In this document: in pieces, positions 33,809 to 44,943 of the stretch | Layout: each line of letters begins with the position of its first letter | How positions within the stretch are numbered: the stretch's first letter is position 1 | Source: Olsenella sp. An293 | GTDB lineage: Bacteria; Actinomycetota; Coriobacteriia; Coriobacteriales; Atopobiaceae | Length of the DNA stretch: 64,000 nucleotides | Direction: 5' to 3' | Assembly (NCBI RefSeq): GCF_002159495.1 | Contig: NZ_NFIT01000003.1 | Span: 124,001 to 188,000, forward strand | Program-made: the position numbers and the translations under genes | Notes under the pieces: model-generated | What the model was told of the DNA's origin: nothing | Database searches by the model: none | What the model saw: only the letters and a program-made list of their open reading frames with translations

Positions 33809-33851
33809 TCCGGTGTGAATCTGGCGCGATTTGCACCGGATTCGCACCGGC
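33809..33851. repeat. Inverted repeat before metK
   Basis: CCGGTGTGAAT near 33809 and ATTCGCACCGG near 33841 are inverted with one mismatch, with a further GCACCGG between. They follow the DUF3800 remnant and precede the metK promoter region (a -10-like TATCAT lies near 33880). This could be a terminator or operator; there is no T run. Confidence 0.35.
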
Positions 33852-33955
33852 GCGCGCATGCCCTCCGCACCCGCGGGGTATCATCACTAGGCATTTGAAA
33901 CGGCGACGGACGGAATGGTAACGGCCGCCCGCCTCGTCCAGCGAAAGGAAGCGCC

Positions 33956-35242
33956 ATGTCCCAGCTCGATCGTTCCGCCAGCACCACCCCTCGCAGCTAC
34001 CTCTTCACGTCCGAGAGCGTGACCGAGGGCCACCCCGACAAGATCTGCGACCAGGTCTCTGACGCCATCCTCGACGCCCTTCTCGCCAAGGAGGCGCAGC
34101 TCCAGAGCGAGGGCTACGTCTCTCCCTCCGGCGTGCCCGCCAACGTCGACAACGTCCGCTGCGCCTGCGAGACCTTCGTGACCACCGGCACCGTGATCAT
34201 CGCCGGCGAGATTCGCACCGAGGCCTACCTCGACGTCCAGAGCATCGCCCGCGACGTCATCCGCCGCATCGGCTACACGCGCGCCAAGTTTGGCTTTGAC
34301 GCCGACACTTGCGGCGTGCTCAACCTCATTCACGAGCAGAGCCCCGACATCGCCGCCGGCGTCGACGAGTCCTTCGACGCCCAGGCCGGCCGCACGACCG
34401 ACCCGCTTGACCTCGTGGGCGCCGGCGACCAGGGCATGATGTTCGGCTACGCCGCCGACGAGACCGACGTCTACATGCCCATGCCGCACTACCTTGCCTC
34501 CCGCCTTGCCGAGCGCCTCACCGAGGTCCGCAAGAACGGCCAGGTTCCCTACCTGCGCCCGGACGGCAAGACCCAGGTGACCGTCCGCTACGAGGACGAC
34601 CGCCCCGTCGAGGTCACGGCCATCGTGGTCTCCACGCAGCACGACGCCGCCATCGAGGACATGAACGTTATCAAGGCGGACATGGTCGACTACGTGATCG
34701 CTCCCGTGATGGACACCGTGGGCATCGAATGGCACGACGCCGAGGTCTACGTGAACCCCACCGGCCGCTTCGTGGTGGGCGGGCCGATGGGCGATACCGG
34801 CCTCACCGGCCGCAAGATCATCGTGGACACCTACGGCGGCATGGGCCGCCACGGCGGCGGCTGCTTCTCCGGCAAGGACTGCACCAAGGTGGACCGCTCC
34901 GCCGCCTACGCCGCGCGCTGGGTCGCCAAGAACGTGGTGGCGGCGGGGCTGGCGAGGCGCTGCGAGGTGCAGCTGGCCTACGCGATCGGCGTCTCCCACC
35001 CGCTCTCCGTGATGGTGGACACTTTCGGCACGGGCTCGGTGGCCGACGGTGTGATCGAGGCCGCCGTGGGACGGGTCTTTGACCTGCGCCCGGGCGCGAT
35101 CATCCGCGACCTCGACCTGCGCCGGCCCATCTACGAGAAGACCGCGGTCTACGGCCACTTTGGCCGCGAGCTGCCCGAGTTCACCTGGGAGCGCTGCGAC
35201 CGCGTCGACGAGCTGCGCGCCGCCGTGGAGGCGCTCGGGTAG
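33956..35242 (+). CDS. metK: S-adenosylmethionine synthetase
   Basis: A 428-residue methionine adenosyltransferase that makes SAM from methionine and ATP. Signature blocks are complete: [17 protein letters not shown] at the N-terminus, [12 protein letters not shown] in the middle and [19 protein letters not shown] near the end. GAAAGGAAG precedes the ATG. It is monocistronic between a gene scar and a repeat-rich gap. I see no SAM riboswitch in the 150 nt upstream. It is slightly longer than the usual 385-400 residues, with extra residues around [17 protein letters not shown]-like insertion near position 55. Confidence 0.97.
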   Translation: MSQLDRSASTTPRSYLFTSESVTEGHPDKICDQVSDAILDALLAKEAQLQSEGYVSPSGVPANVDNVRCACETFVTTGTVIIAGEIRTEAYLDVQSIARDVIRRIGYTRAKFGFDADTCGVLNLIHEQSPDIAAGVDESFDAQAGRTTDPLDLVGAGDQGMMFGYAADETDVYMPMPHYLASRLAERLTEVRKNGQVPYLRPDGKTQVTVRYEDDRPVEVTAIVVSTQHDAAIEDMNVIKADMVDYVIAPVMDTVGIEWHDAEVYVNPTGRFVVGGPMGDTGLTGRKIIVDTYGGMGRHGGGCFSGKDCTKVDRSAAYAARWVAKNVVAAGLARRCEVQLAYAIGVSHPLSVMVDTFGTGSVADGVIEAAVGRVFDLRPGAIIRDLDLRRPIYEKTAVYGHFGRELPEFTWERCDRVDELRAAVEALG

Positions 35243-35277
35243 GGGAGCGCGGCGGGCGGTGGCGGGCTGCGACGGGC

Positions 35278-35354
35278 GCGGCGTCGCGCTTTTCTCGGTC
35301 AGGTCACTACCGGCGGACTGCGGCGTTGCGCATTTTGGGGTGAGGTCACGACCG
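35278..35354. repeat. Two-copy direct repeat downstream of metK
   Basis: A unit of about 35 bp beginning GCGGCGT and ending AGGTCAC plus ACCG occurs at 35278 and 35320, a 42-bp step. The copies differ inside (TTTTCTCGG in one, ATTTTGGGG in the other). It lies in non-coding DNA after metK. Confidence 0.5.
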
Positions 35355-35472
35355 CCCGTGACGCATCGCCAAACGCTGATGCCGTGCCGCCTCCAGACGA
35401 GGCTCTGCCGAGAAGAACGCCCAGTTGATAGGGCAAGAGCCTTTGTCTCCCATAAGGACAGACCCGCCAAAT

Positions 35473-35514
35473 GGGGTCGTGGCCGGGAAGCCCCCTGCCA
35501 CGACCCCGTTTTCT
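35473..35514 (+). terminator. Rho-independent terminator
   Basis: An 11-bp perfect stem (GGGGTCGTGGC with GCCACGACCCC) has a 13-nt loop and is followed by GTTTTCT. It lies 230 nt after metK, so it ends the metK transcript or a separate short RNA. No gene lies between. Confidence 0.75.
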
Positions 35515-36076
35515 GCTACGTTCCAACGGTGCCAGTGCGCCCTGGCCCCGCTTTCCGCAACGCTGGCGCCCCCGCGCGTCCGTCTCGGTCCCGCGCAGGC
35601 AGATGCCGTCGCACCAGATGAGCTCATCGTGGGGAACGTGTCCCAGTTGCTGGCTTTAGCTAGCGTATTGCACTGCGGCCCGCCTTGGTCAGCTTCGCGG
35701 GTGCGGTGGCGACGGCCCTTCCCAGAGCGCGTAGGCGAGTACGTAAACGGAAGGGCCGCAAGCGCAAGCGCTAGCGGCCCAATCTCCAAGTAACGGCGCT
35801 GCCTAGCCCATCAAGACGTAGGAGGCCGTCGGGAATATGTTGGTGCTGTCATACGAGCTGGGCAAGCTGCTTCGGCCGCGTCCGACATTTGATCATGTCA
35901 GGCGAACTTTTCTCCGGGCGGGTTTTCCTCGAGCGGGGGCCATCTCCTGCCGAGCGGATCTGTCCTTCTCGCGTCCCTCAACCCATCGCCCGCCGCCGGC
36001 GGCACGTCTCGGCTATCATGGGGTGCGGCCGCACCCGGCCGACATCGCGTCTCCCGCTCAAATGAAGGACGGTATC
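35515..36076. other. Non-coding gap before the glycan locus
   Basis: About 560 bases without a convincing gene. Open frames on both strands (35425-35793 plus, 35346-35789 minus) overlap each other and the terminator and resemble no family I know. An inverted repeat CGGCCCTTCC (35713-35722) / GGAAGGGCCG (35749-35758) can form a hairpin. TATCAT at about 36015 may be the -10 of the downstream glycosyltransferase gene. Confidence 0.45.
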
Positions 36077-37189
36077 ATGCCCGACGTCTCCCAGACACTC
36101 GTCTCCGTCATCGTGCCCATCTACAACGTCGAGAAGTACCTCGACCAGTGCCTCTCCAGCATCGAGGCCCAGACCCACCGCAACCTCGAGGTCCTCTGCA
36201 TCAACGACGGCAGCACGGACGGCTCGCGGGACATCATCTGCGCCCACGCCGAGAAGGACTCGCGCGTGCGCCTCATCGACAAGAAGAACGGCGGCTACGG
36301 CGAGGGCTGCAACATGGGCCTTGGCCTCGCCAAGGGCGAGTGGGTCTCGATCATCGAGCCCGACGACTGGATCGAGCCCGGCATGTACGGCGACATGCTC
36401 TCCTTTGCCGCGGGCTTCGACGAGACGATCGACGTCATCAAGACCCCCTGGACCGACATCTGCAACTGGAACGACCCCAAGAAGCAGCGCGCCTACCCGA
36501 GCACCATGGTGCACCGCCTGAAGACCTCCGCGAGGCCCTTCACCATCGGCGAGCAGACCGCGCTGATCGAGATGCACCCCTCCATCTGGTCGGCCATCTA
36601 CCGCAGGGACTTCCTCAACGAGAAGAGCATCCGCTTCATCCCGTTCCCCGGCGCCGGCTGGGCGGACAACCCCTTCCTCATCGAGACCATGTGCCAGGCC
36701 AAGGCCATCGTCTACCTGGACAAGCCCTACTACAACTACCGCTGCGACCTGCCGGGCTCCACGAAGAACCACAAGACGGCGGACGCCGTCACCAGGCCGT
36801 TTGACCGCTGGATCGACATGATGGGCGTCCTGAACCGCCTGGGCGTGACCGACGAGCGCATCCTCAAGGCCCACTATCTGCGCGGGTTCAACTACACCTT
36901 TGGCGCCATCTCCGACGACGGCTGGGACAACCAGCTCGTCAAGGAGGGCGCGCTGCGCGTGTTCTCGATGATGCGCCCCGAGCTCGTGGCGGGCATCGAC
37001 GACCTCGCCCCGCACCGCAAGAAGTTCTTCTTCGACGTCATGGGCCTGCCCACGCCCAAGTTCTCCCGCGGCCCATGGCGACGCCACCTCGTGCGCCAGG
37101 TGGGCTCCACGCTGCGCCGCGAGGGCCCGCTCTCGCTCGCGCACAAGGTCAAGCGCGCGCTGCTCCCCGAGGAGCGCTCCCACGCGTAG
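36077..37189 (+). CDS. Family 2 glycosyltransferase
   Basis: A 370-residue GT-A enzyme. The nucleotide-sugar domain starts VSVIVPIYNVEKYLDQCLSS, with NDGSTDGS near residue 40 and the DxD-like EPDDWIEPGMYGD near 95. The C-terminal part is basic (RRHLVRQVGSTLRREG) and probably binds the membrane surface. I chose the ATG at 36077, with AAGGACGG upstream; longer frames begin in the non-coding gap. It is the first gene of the surface-glycan region, though a cold-shock gene separates it from the rest. The donor sugar cannot be told. Confidence 0.9.
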   Translation: MPDVSQTLVSVIVPIYNVEKYLDQCLSSIEAQTHRNLEVLCINDGSTDGSRDIICAHAEKDSRVRLIDKKNGGYGEGCNMGLGLAKGEWVSIIEPDDWIEPGMYGDMLSFAAGFDETIDVIKTPWTDICNWNDPKKQRAYPSTMVHRLKTSARPFTIGEQTALIEMHPSIWSAIYRRDFLNEKSIRFIPFPGAGWADNPFLIETMCQAKAIVYLDKPYYNYRCDLPGSTKNHKTADAVTRPFDRWIDMMGVLNRLGVTDERILKAHYLRGFNYTFGAISDDGWDNQLVKEGALRVFSMMRPELVAGIDDLAPHRKKFFFDVMGLPTPKFSRGPWRRHLVRQVGSTLRREGPLSLAHKVKRALLPEERSHA

Positions 37190-37386
37190 GCGTCGCGAGG
37201 CGCGCTCGCGATGGGCGTAAGCCTGCCGTAAGCGCTCGCTGCCGGGCGGCGCTGTTTTGACCCCCAACGGATTGTCGAGATTGGCGGCGCGGTTTCGGGG
37301 TAACATATCCCTCGTGGCTTTTCGGCCACGGGTATCGCGCGCAAGCGCAGCTTTTGCCCCGCGGGGCAGAGAAAGAAAGGCACGAC

Positions 37387-37590
37387 ATGGCACAGGGTAC
37401 TGTCAAGTGGTTCAACCCGGACAAGGGCTACGGCTTCATCTCTCGTGAGGACGGCGACGACCTGTTCGTCCACTACTCCGAGATCCAGATGGACGGCTTC
37501 AAGACGCTGGACGAGGGCCAGGCTGTCGAGTTCGACATCACCACCGGCCAGAACGGCAAGCTCCAGGCTTCCAACGTCCGCAAGCTCTAG
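37387..37590 (+). CDS. cspA: Cold-shock domain protein
   Basis: A 67-residue single OB-fold RNA/DNA-binding protein. Both RNA-binding motifs are present: KGYGFIS (RNP1) and DLFVHYSEI (RNP2). It keeps mRNA unstructured and is a general translation factor as well as a cold-response protein. The mRNA leader is long: a -10-like TAACAT lies near 37301, and a hairpin (CGTGGC/GCCACG, about 37313-37330) precedes the ribosome site AGAAAGG. Such leaders are known to fold differently at low temperature. A good terminator follows the stop. Confidence 0.95.
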   Translation: MAQGTVKWFNPDKGYGFISREDGDDLFVHYSEIQMDGFKTLDEGQAVEFDITTGQNGKLQASNVRKL

Positions 37591-37613
37591 TAGAGACGCT
37601 TTCGGCGACTTGG

Positions 37614-37643
37614 GAGGGGTCCGCTCATGCGGGCCCCTCTTCT
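37614..37643 (+). terminator. Rho-independent terminator of the cold-shock gene
   Basis: An 11-bp stem (GAGGGGTCCGC with GCGGGCCCCTC, one G-T pair) and 4-nt loop are followed by TTCT, 24 nt after the cspA stop. Confidence 0.8.
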
Positions 37644-37657
37644 GTATGATTATGGGG

Positions 37658-37702
37658 TGCGGGGCATAAGGCGCCGCAGGTGCGGGGCAAGAGGCGCCGC
37701 GG
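37658..37702. repeat. 22-23 bp tandem duplication before the GtrA gene
   Basis: TGCGGGGCATAAGGCGCCGC is repeated as TGCGGGGCAAGAGGCGCCGC immediately after, with a third start (TTGCGGGA). Each unit holds GGCGCC. It lies in the upstream region of the GtrA gene and explains why a longer frame starting at 37680 is not the true start. Confidence 0.6.
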
Positions 37703-37727
37703 TTGCGGGACGAGTCGGGAGGCGTGC

Positions 37728-38129
37728 GTGGACATCAAGGCTCTTGTCGAGCAGTTCCTCAAGTTCGGCGTCGTGGGCGGCGTCGCCTTCGTCATCGACT
37801 ACGGCCTGCTCATGCTGCTCTCCCAGGTGGTCGGGTGGGACCCGGTCATCTCCTCGGTCATCTCGTTCACCATCTCGCTCGTCTTCAACTACCTCGCCTC
37901 CATGCACTTTGTCTTCGAGCGCCGCGACGACCTCTCCCGCCGTCGCGAGCTCGTCATCTTTGTGACGCTCTCGGTCATCGGCCTCGTCATCAACTCCCTG
38001 TGCATCTGGGCGGGCACGGCCGCCTTCGGCGACGGCCCCATGCCGGTGACGCTGACCAAGCTCGCCGCCACCGTCGTGGTCTCTATCTGGAACTTCGTGA
38101 GCCGCAAGCACTGGCTTGAGGCGAAGTAG
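37728..38129 (+). CDS. GtrA-family membrane protein
   Basis: A 133-residue protein with four membrane helices (FGVVGGVAFVIDYGLLMLLS, ISSVISFTISLVFNYLAS, LVIFVTLSVIGLVINSL, LAATVVVSIWNFVSRKHW). The sequence FNYLASMHFVF and the closing NFVSRKHW are GtrA/PF04138 hallmarks. I chose a GTG at 37728 with GGGAGG upstream. GtrA proteins are thought to help move polyprenyl-linked sugars across the membrane for glycan decoration. It lies 57 nt before the rhamnose genes on the same strand. Confidence 0.88.
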   Translation: MDIKALVEQFLKFGVVGGVAFVIDYGLLMLLSQVVGWDPVISSVISFTISLVFNYLASMHFVFERRDDLSRRRELVIFVTLSVIGLVINSLCIWAGTAAFGDGPMPVTLTKLAATVVVSIWNFVSRKHWLEAK

Positions 38130-38186
38130 CAACCGTAGTCGTATGATGGTGCCGACGTTTTTCTCGGCATCTCCTGGAGGCAACCC

Positions 38187-40117
<1,931 letters not shown>

Positions 40118-40133
40118 GGGAGGGCGAGAAGAA

Positions 40134-41036
40134 ATGGGCTCCAAGCGGACCCTCGTCACCGGCTGCTACGGCCAGCTCGGGCGCGCGGTGCGCGCGCTCG
40201 CCGAGCGGCGCGGCGTCGCCGGGGAGTTTGACTTCTGCGACATCGACACCTTTGACATGGGCGACCCGGCGGCCTACGGCCAGTTTGACTGGGACGCCTA
40301 TGGCACGGTCATCAACTGCGGCGCGTTCACGGCGGTCGACGCCGCGGAGACGCCCGAGGGCCGCGTGAGCTGCTGGCGGGCCAACGCCTCCGGCCCGAGC
40401 CTGCTCGCCCGCACCTGCGCCGCTCACGGCGCCACGCTCGTGCACGTGTCCTCCGACTACGTCTTCGACGGCACGCGCGCGCTGCACGACGAGAAGGAGC
40501 CCCTCTCGCCCATCTCCGTCTACGGCCAGTCCAAGGCGGCGGGCGACCTCGCCGTCATGGGGTGCCCCCGCCACTACATCCTGCGCAGCTCCTGGGTCAT
40601 CGGCGACGGAAAGAACTTCGTGCGCACCATGTGGGGCCTCTCCGACCGCGTGGCCGCGGGCGAGCTCGCGCAGGTGACCGTCGTGGACGACCAGGAGGGG
40701 CGCCTCACCTTCACCGACCAGATGGCCGCCGCGATCTTCCACCTGCTGGACGCCGGCGCGCCCTTTGGGCTCTACGACATGACGGGTTCGGGCGCCGTGC
40801 GCACCTGGGCCGACATCGCCCGCGCCACCTTTGAGGCGGCCAACGGCAACGGCGACAAGGTCGTCCCCGTGACCACGGCCGCCTACTACGCGAGCGCCAA
40901 GGGCCCGGTCGCCCCGCGCCCGGAGCACTCCGCGCTCGACCTCTCCAAGCTCGAGGCCACGGGCTTCTCGCCGCGCGACTGGGAGGACGAGCTCGCCGAG
41001 TACCTGGCCTCGCTTCGCGCCGAGCTGCGCGGCTAG
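40134..41036 (+). CDS. rfbD: dTDP-4-dehydrorhamnose reductase
   Basis: A 300-residue RmlD, last step of dTDP-rhamnose synthesis. The NADPH site is TGCYGQLGRAV at the start, HVSSDYVFDG and the catalytic YGQSKAAGD follow, and LRSSWVIGDGKNFV is typical. Only the reductase domain is present; in several actinobacteria this gene is fused to the RmlC epimerase, which is missing here and elsewhere in the window. It follows rfbB by 16 nt and converges with the ATP-grasp gene, overlapping its stop by 4 nt. Confidence 0.93.
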   Translation: MGSKRTLVTGCYGQLGRAVRALAERRGVAGEFDFCDIDTFDMGDPAAYGQFDWDAYGTVINCGAFTAVDAAETPEGRVSCWRANASGPSLLARTCAAHGATLVHVSSDYVFDGTRALHDEKEPLSPISVYGQSKAAGDLAVMGCPRHYILRSSWVIGDGKNFVRTMWGLSDRVAAGELAQVTVVDDQEGRLTFTDQMAAAIFHLLDAGAPFGLYDMTGSGAVRTWADIARATFEAANGNGDKVVPVTTAAYYASAKGPVAPRPEHSALDLSKLEATGFSPRDWEDELAEYLASLRAELRG

Positions 41037-42181
41037 CGCGCGATCTGCGCCCGGGCGGCTCGCTGCTCGGGCGTGAGCGCGTCGAGGCGCGCGAGCTTCT
41101 CGCGGAAGTAGGGCCCCGCGACGGGGTCGTCGAACACGGGGCGGAAGAGCTGCAGGTACTTGATGCCCGTGTGGGAGTTGATCTCCATGATCTGGGGGCC
41201 GCGCTCGGTCATGCATGCGTCGAAGCCCAGGTACTCGCAGGCGCCCACCTTGAGGGCGAGCTCGCGCAGCATCTCGAGCAGCTCGTCCCAGCGCGGGACG
41301 ACGCCCTCGGCGAGCACGCCGCTCACGGGGTGGGCGGGACAGGCCTCGACGCGGTTGGCATAGACGAGCCGGCCGTCGCCGTAGGTGCCCGTCGCGACGT
41401 CAACGTGAACGTTGAAGGAGCTCACGTCCCCGGTCGTGGGCTCCTCGTAGTTGGCGCCCGTGCCGTGCGCGCCGTCCTGCTTGCCAAAGCGCAGGTAGGT
41501 CATCGCGGGCACGGGGTCGCACCCGGTGGGGTTGAGCACGAGCGCGCGTATGGTGTGGATGAGGGGGTTCACGCGCGCGAGGCTCGCCTCGGGCCGGATG
41601 AACTCGGTGAAGACGTAGTTGGGGTGGTCGGCCACAAACGCGGAGATCTCCCGGGGCCCCGCCTGCTCGCCGTCGATCAGGTAGCCCCCGTCGCGCCACG
41701 CGAGGTGGTGGAAGCCCTTGGCGAGCGAGCCGTTGCAGGGCTTGCAGGCAAACTCGCCCCGCTCTCGCAGCGTCGCGAGAAGCCCCTCGACCCCGGGGGC
41801 GTAGCCGCTGCCGGAGAGCGGCAGCAGGCGGCCGGGCTCGGTGTAGTAGAAGTAGGTCGGGACGTAGCGTTCGAGCTCGGAGCCCTGGACGAGGGCGTTC
41901 AGCGTGAGCTTGTCGTTGATCCAGATGCGCTGCCAGCCGTTGAGGGGCCACAGGCGCGCGTAGTCGTAGTCTGAGAGGTAGGAGCCTACGTTCTGCTCGC
42001 TCAGGCCGTAGGCGCAGGCGGACTCCCCGGTAAAGCCCCGCTCGTGGGCCCAGGCGAGGTAGTCGGGGTCATAGAGGCCGCTTCGCCGCTCGCGCTCGAG
42101 GGTCTCGAGATGGCGCGTCGCAAAGCGCCTCGTGAAGCCGTCCTCGAGCATCTCCTCGAGCGTCATGCCTGCGTGGTCCAT
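41033..42181 (-). CDS. Sugar-transfer-associated ATP-grasp protein
   Basis: A 382-residue protein of the ATP-grasp superfamily, in the form found in glycan clusters (TupA-like, ATPgrasp_ST). Visible elements are FACKPCNGSLAKGFH (ATP-binding Lys loop near residue 140), VFTEFIRPEAS (hinge), MTYLRFGKQD and the metal-binding end ACMTERGPQIMEINSHTGI. ATP-grasp enzymes join a carboxylate to an amine or other nucleophile, so a peptide-like or amino-acid decoration of the glycan or wall polymer is possible; the substrate is not known. It is oriented against the rfb operon. Confidence 0.8.
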   Translation of the reverse strand: MDHAGMTLEEMLEDGFTRRFATRHLETLERERRSGLYDPDYLAWAHERGFTGESACAYGLSEQNVGSYLSDYDYARLWPLNGWQRIWINDKLTLNALVQGSELERYVPTYFYYTEPGRLLPLSGSGYAPGVEGLLATLRERGEFACKPCNGSLAKGFHHLAWRDGGYLIDGEQAGPREISAFVADHPNYVFTEFIRPEASLARVNPLIHTIRALVLNPTGCDPVPAMTYLRFGKQDGAHGTGANYEEPTTGDVSSFNVHVDVATGTYGDGRLVYANRVEACPAHPVSGVLAEGVVPRWDELLEMLRELALKVGACEYLGFDACMTERGPQIMEINSHTGIKYLQLFRPVFDDPVAGPYFREKLARLDALTPEQRAARAQIAR

Positions 42182-42298
42182 CGCGTGCTCCCCATCGTCT
42201 GCCCGTGGCGCGCCGACGGGGCTGGACTGTCGGCGCGAGACTGTCAGAATAGATGATACTGCGCGGACGCGCGGGGGAGACGAGCGAGAGGGGGCGAG

Positions 42299-43759
42299 GT
42301 GCGCGCGGAGGAGCTCAAGGCGACGACGATTCGCTCCTTCCTCTGGAAGCTCTTCGAGCAGGGGGGCGCCTCCGTGGTCACCCTGCTCGTTCAGGTCGTC
42401 ATGGCGCGCCTGCTCGCGCCGACGGAGTTTGGCGTGCTCGCCATCATGCTCGTCTTTGTCAACGTGGGCAACGTCATCGTGACGAGCGGCCTCAACACCG
42501 CGATCATCCAGGCGCCCGATGCGAGCGACGACGACTTCTCAACGGTCTTCTGGATGAGCCTCGCCGTCTCGCTCGCGCTCTACGCGGCGCTGTTTGTCGC
42601 GGCGCCGGCGATCGCGGCGTTCTACGCGATCCCGCAGGCGGTGGCGCCGCTCCGGGTGCTGCTGCTCGTGCTCGTGGTCAACGCCTACAACGCGATCCAG
42701 GAGGCCATCGTCGCCCGCAGCCTCGACTTCCGCAAGACGTTTCGCGCCACGGTGAGCGCGGGCGTCTCCTCGGGCGTCGTCGGCGTCGCCGTGGCGCTCG
42801 CCGGGGGCGGGATCTGGGCGCTCGTGGCCCAGCAGCTCTCGCAGCAGCTCGTCAAGTGCCTCGTGCTGGCCGCGCAGGTCCCCTGGAAGCCGCGGGCGGT
42901 CTTTCGGCCCGAGCGCGCGGCGCGCTTCTTCCGCTTTGGGTGGAAGCTGCTCGCCTCCGGCATGCTCGAGCAGGGCTACCAGGGCCTCTCGGACCTGCTC
43001 ATCGGCAAGGTCTTCTCGACCTCCGAGCTCGGCTACGTGAGCCAGGGCAAGCGCTACCCCAACGCCCTGGGGGCGCTGCTCGACGGCGCGATCCAGCCGG
43101 TCATGCTCTCCGCGGCGGCGCGCGTCCAGGACGACCGCGACATGGTCAAGCGCCTCGCGCGGCGCGCCCTCAAGACGAGCACCTTCTTCGTGGCGCCGGG
43201 CATGCTCGCCTTCGCGGTGGTCGCCGAGCCCCTCGTGCGCCTGCTGCTCGGCGAGGCGTGGCTGCCGTGCGTGCCGTTTCTGCAGATGTACTGCATCGTC
43301 TACGCCCTGCTGCCCATACAGTCCACCAACCTGCAGGTGCTCAACGGCATGGGGCGCAGCGACCTGTTCCTCAGGCTCGAGGTCATAAAGAAGCTCCTCG
43401 GCATCTGCATCCTCGCGTTCACGACCTTCGTCCTGCGCGACCTCACCGCCATCGTGGCCGGCTACATCGTCACCGCCGTGCTCAGCACTTTCGTGAACGC
43501 ATCCCCCAACCGCCGCGTCATCGGCTACGCCTACCTCGAGCAGGTGCGCGACATCTGTCCGGCGTTTCTGCTCTCGGCCCTCGCCGCAGCGATCGCCTGG
43601 CCGCTCTCCCTCACGGGCCTGCCCGATGCGGCGCTCGTCGTCTGCCAGGTCGTCGTCATGGTCGTCGCGTACCTCGGCGTGGCGGCGCTGCTGCGCGTGG
43701 AGGAGCTCGGCTACCTCGTGCGCACGGCGCGCGGCGTGCTCGGCACGAGGGGCAAATGA
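42299..43759 (+). CDS. Wzx-like polysaccharide flippase
   Basis: A 486-residue membrane protein with about 12-14 helices, of the MOP superfamily branch that includes WzxC and TuaB. The start WKLFEQGGASVVTLLVQVVMARLLAPTEFG and the FQ.. GYQGLSDLLIGKVFS block are typical. The GTG at 42299 is preceded by AGAGGGGGCGAG. It should flip undecaprenyl-diphosphate-linked repeat units to the outer face. Genes for the polymerase (Wzy) are not obvious, unless one of the large membrane proteins near the end of the window does this job. Confidence 0.88.
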   Translation: MRAEELKATTIRSFLWKLFEQGGASVVTLLVQVVMARLLAPTEFGVLAIMLVFVNVGNVIVTSGLNTAIIQAPDASDDDFSTVFWMSLAVSLALYAALFVAAPAIAAFYAIPQAVAPLRVLLLVLVVNAYNAIQEAIVARSLDFRKTFRATVSAGVSSGVVGVAVALAGGGIWALVAQQLSQQLVKCLVLAAQVPWKPRAVFRPERAARFFRFGWKLLASGMLEQGYQGLSDLLIGKVFSTSELGYVSQGKRYPNALGALLDGAIQPVMLSAAARVQDDRDMVKRLARRALKTSTFFVAPGMLAFAVVAEPLVRLLLGEAWLPCVPFLQMYCIVYALLPIQSTNLQVLNGMGRSDLFLRLEVIKKLLGICILAFTTFVLRDLTAIVAGYIVTAVLSTFVNASPNRRVIGYAYLEQVRDICPAFLLSALAAAIAWPLSLTGLPDAALVVCQVVVMVVAYLGVAALLRVEELGYLVRTARGVLGTRGK

Positions 43760-43814
43760 GGGCTAGTATGGAGAGGTTCCGCGCACCCCGCGTCCACGCA
43801 AGCTAGGAGCATCG

Positions 43815-44930
43815 ATGCACCACGCGACGCCCATCCTCGTCACCCGCTCGTCAATGCCGCCCCTCGAGGAGTACGAGGCGGAGATCGCCTCCCTCTGGGA
43901 GTCCCACTGGCTCACCAACATGGGCGAGAAGCACCACCAACTCGAGCAGGACCTGCGGTCGTTTCTCGGCGTGGACCACATCGCCCTGTTCGTGAACGGG
44001 CACAGCGCGCTCGAGTGCGTCATCGAGGCGATGGGACTCTCGGGCAAGGTCATCACCACTCCCTACAGCTTTGCCTCCACGACCCACGCCATCGTCCGGA
44101 AGGGCCTCACGCCCGTCTTCGCCGACATCAAGCCGGACGACTACACGCTCGACCCCGCGTGCGTCGAGCGCCTCGTCGACGACGAGACCTGCGCCATCAT
44201 GCCGGTCCACGTCTACGGCAACCTCTGCGACGTCGACGCGCTCGCAGAGATCGCGCGCCGCCACGGCCTCAAGGTCATCTACGACGCGGCCCACGCCTTC
44301 GCGGTCGAGCGCGACGGGATCTCCGCGGCCGCGTTCGGCGACGCCTCGATGTTCTCGTTCCACGCCACGAAGGTCTTCAACACCGTCGAGGGCGGCGCCG
44401 TGTGCTTCTCGGACCCCGCCCTGGCCCCCTTGCTCGAGCAGTGGAAGAACTTCGGCATCACGGGCACCGAGTCGGTCGAGTACGTGGGCGGCAACGCCAA
44501 GATGAACGAGTTCTGCGCCGCCATGGGCATCTGCAACCTGCGCCATGTCCGCGAGGAGATCGAGAAGCGCCGGCACGTGGCCGAGCGCTACTGGGAGCGC
44601 CTGGAGGGCGTTCCCGGCGTCCGTCTCAGCCTGCCCCAGCCGGGCGTCACCCCCAACTACGCCTACCTGCCGGTCGTCTTTGAGGAGGGTGAGTTCGGCG
44701 CCACGCGCGACGAGGTCTACGAGGCCCTCATGGCCCTCGACATCCACCCGCGCAAGTACTTCTACCCGCTCATCAGCGACTACGCGTGCTACGAGGGCCG
44801 CTTCGACTCCGCGCTCACGCCCGTCGCCCGTCACGTGGCCGACCGCGTGCTCACGCTGCCCATGTACGCCGACCTCTCGCTCGAGGACGTGGACTGGGTC
44901 TGCGACGTCGTCCTCGGCGCGCGGCGCTAG
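43815..44930 (+). CDS. DegT/DnrJ/EryC1-family sugar aminotransferase
   Basis: A 371-residue PLP enzyme. The cofactor lysine is Lys186 in FHATKVFNTVEGGAVCF, and IYDAAHAFAVERDG and NGHSALECVIEAMG are further family blocks. These enzymes put an amino group on a keto-sugar nucleotide, so the glycan probably contains an amino-deoxy sugar. It begins 55 nt after the flippase and is followed by a glycosyltransferase 13 nt later. The partner dehydratase that would supply a 4-keto sugar could be rfbB. Confidence 0.92.
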   Translation: MHHATPILVTRSSMPPLEEYEAEIASLWESHWLTNMGEKHHQLEQDLRSFLGVDHIALFVNGHSALECVIEAMGLSGKVITTPYSFASTTHAIVRKGLTPVFADIKPDDYTLDPACVERLVDDETCAIMPVHVYGNLCDVDALAEIARRHGLKVIYDAAHAFAVERDGISAAAFGDASMFSFHATKVFNTVEGGAVCFSDPALAPLLEQWKNFGITGTESVEYVGGNAKMNEFCAAMGICNLRHVREEIEKRRHVAERYWERLEGVPGVRLSLPQPGVTPNYAYLPVVFEEGEFGATRDEVYEALMALDIHPRKYFYPLISDYACYEGRFDSALTPVARHVADRVLTLPMYADLSLEDVDWVCDVVLGARR

Positions 44931-44943
44931 CGAGGGGGCGCTC

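Noticed and set aside
33806-33955. SAM riboswitch before metK
   Set aside because: I could not find the conserved core or paired stems of known SAM riboswitch classes; only one imperfect inverted repeat is there.
35346-35793. Overlapping 122- and 147-codon frames between metK and the glycosyltransferase
   Set aside because: They lie opposite each other, cross a perfect terminator, have no ribosome site and resemble no family.
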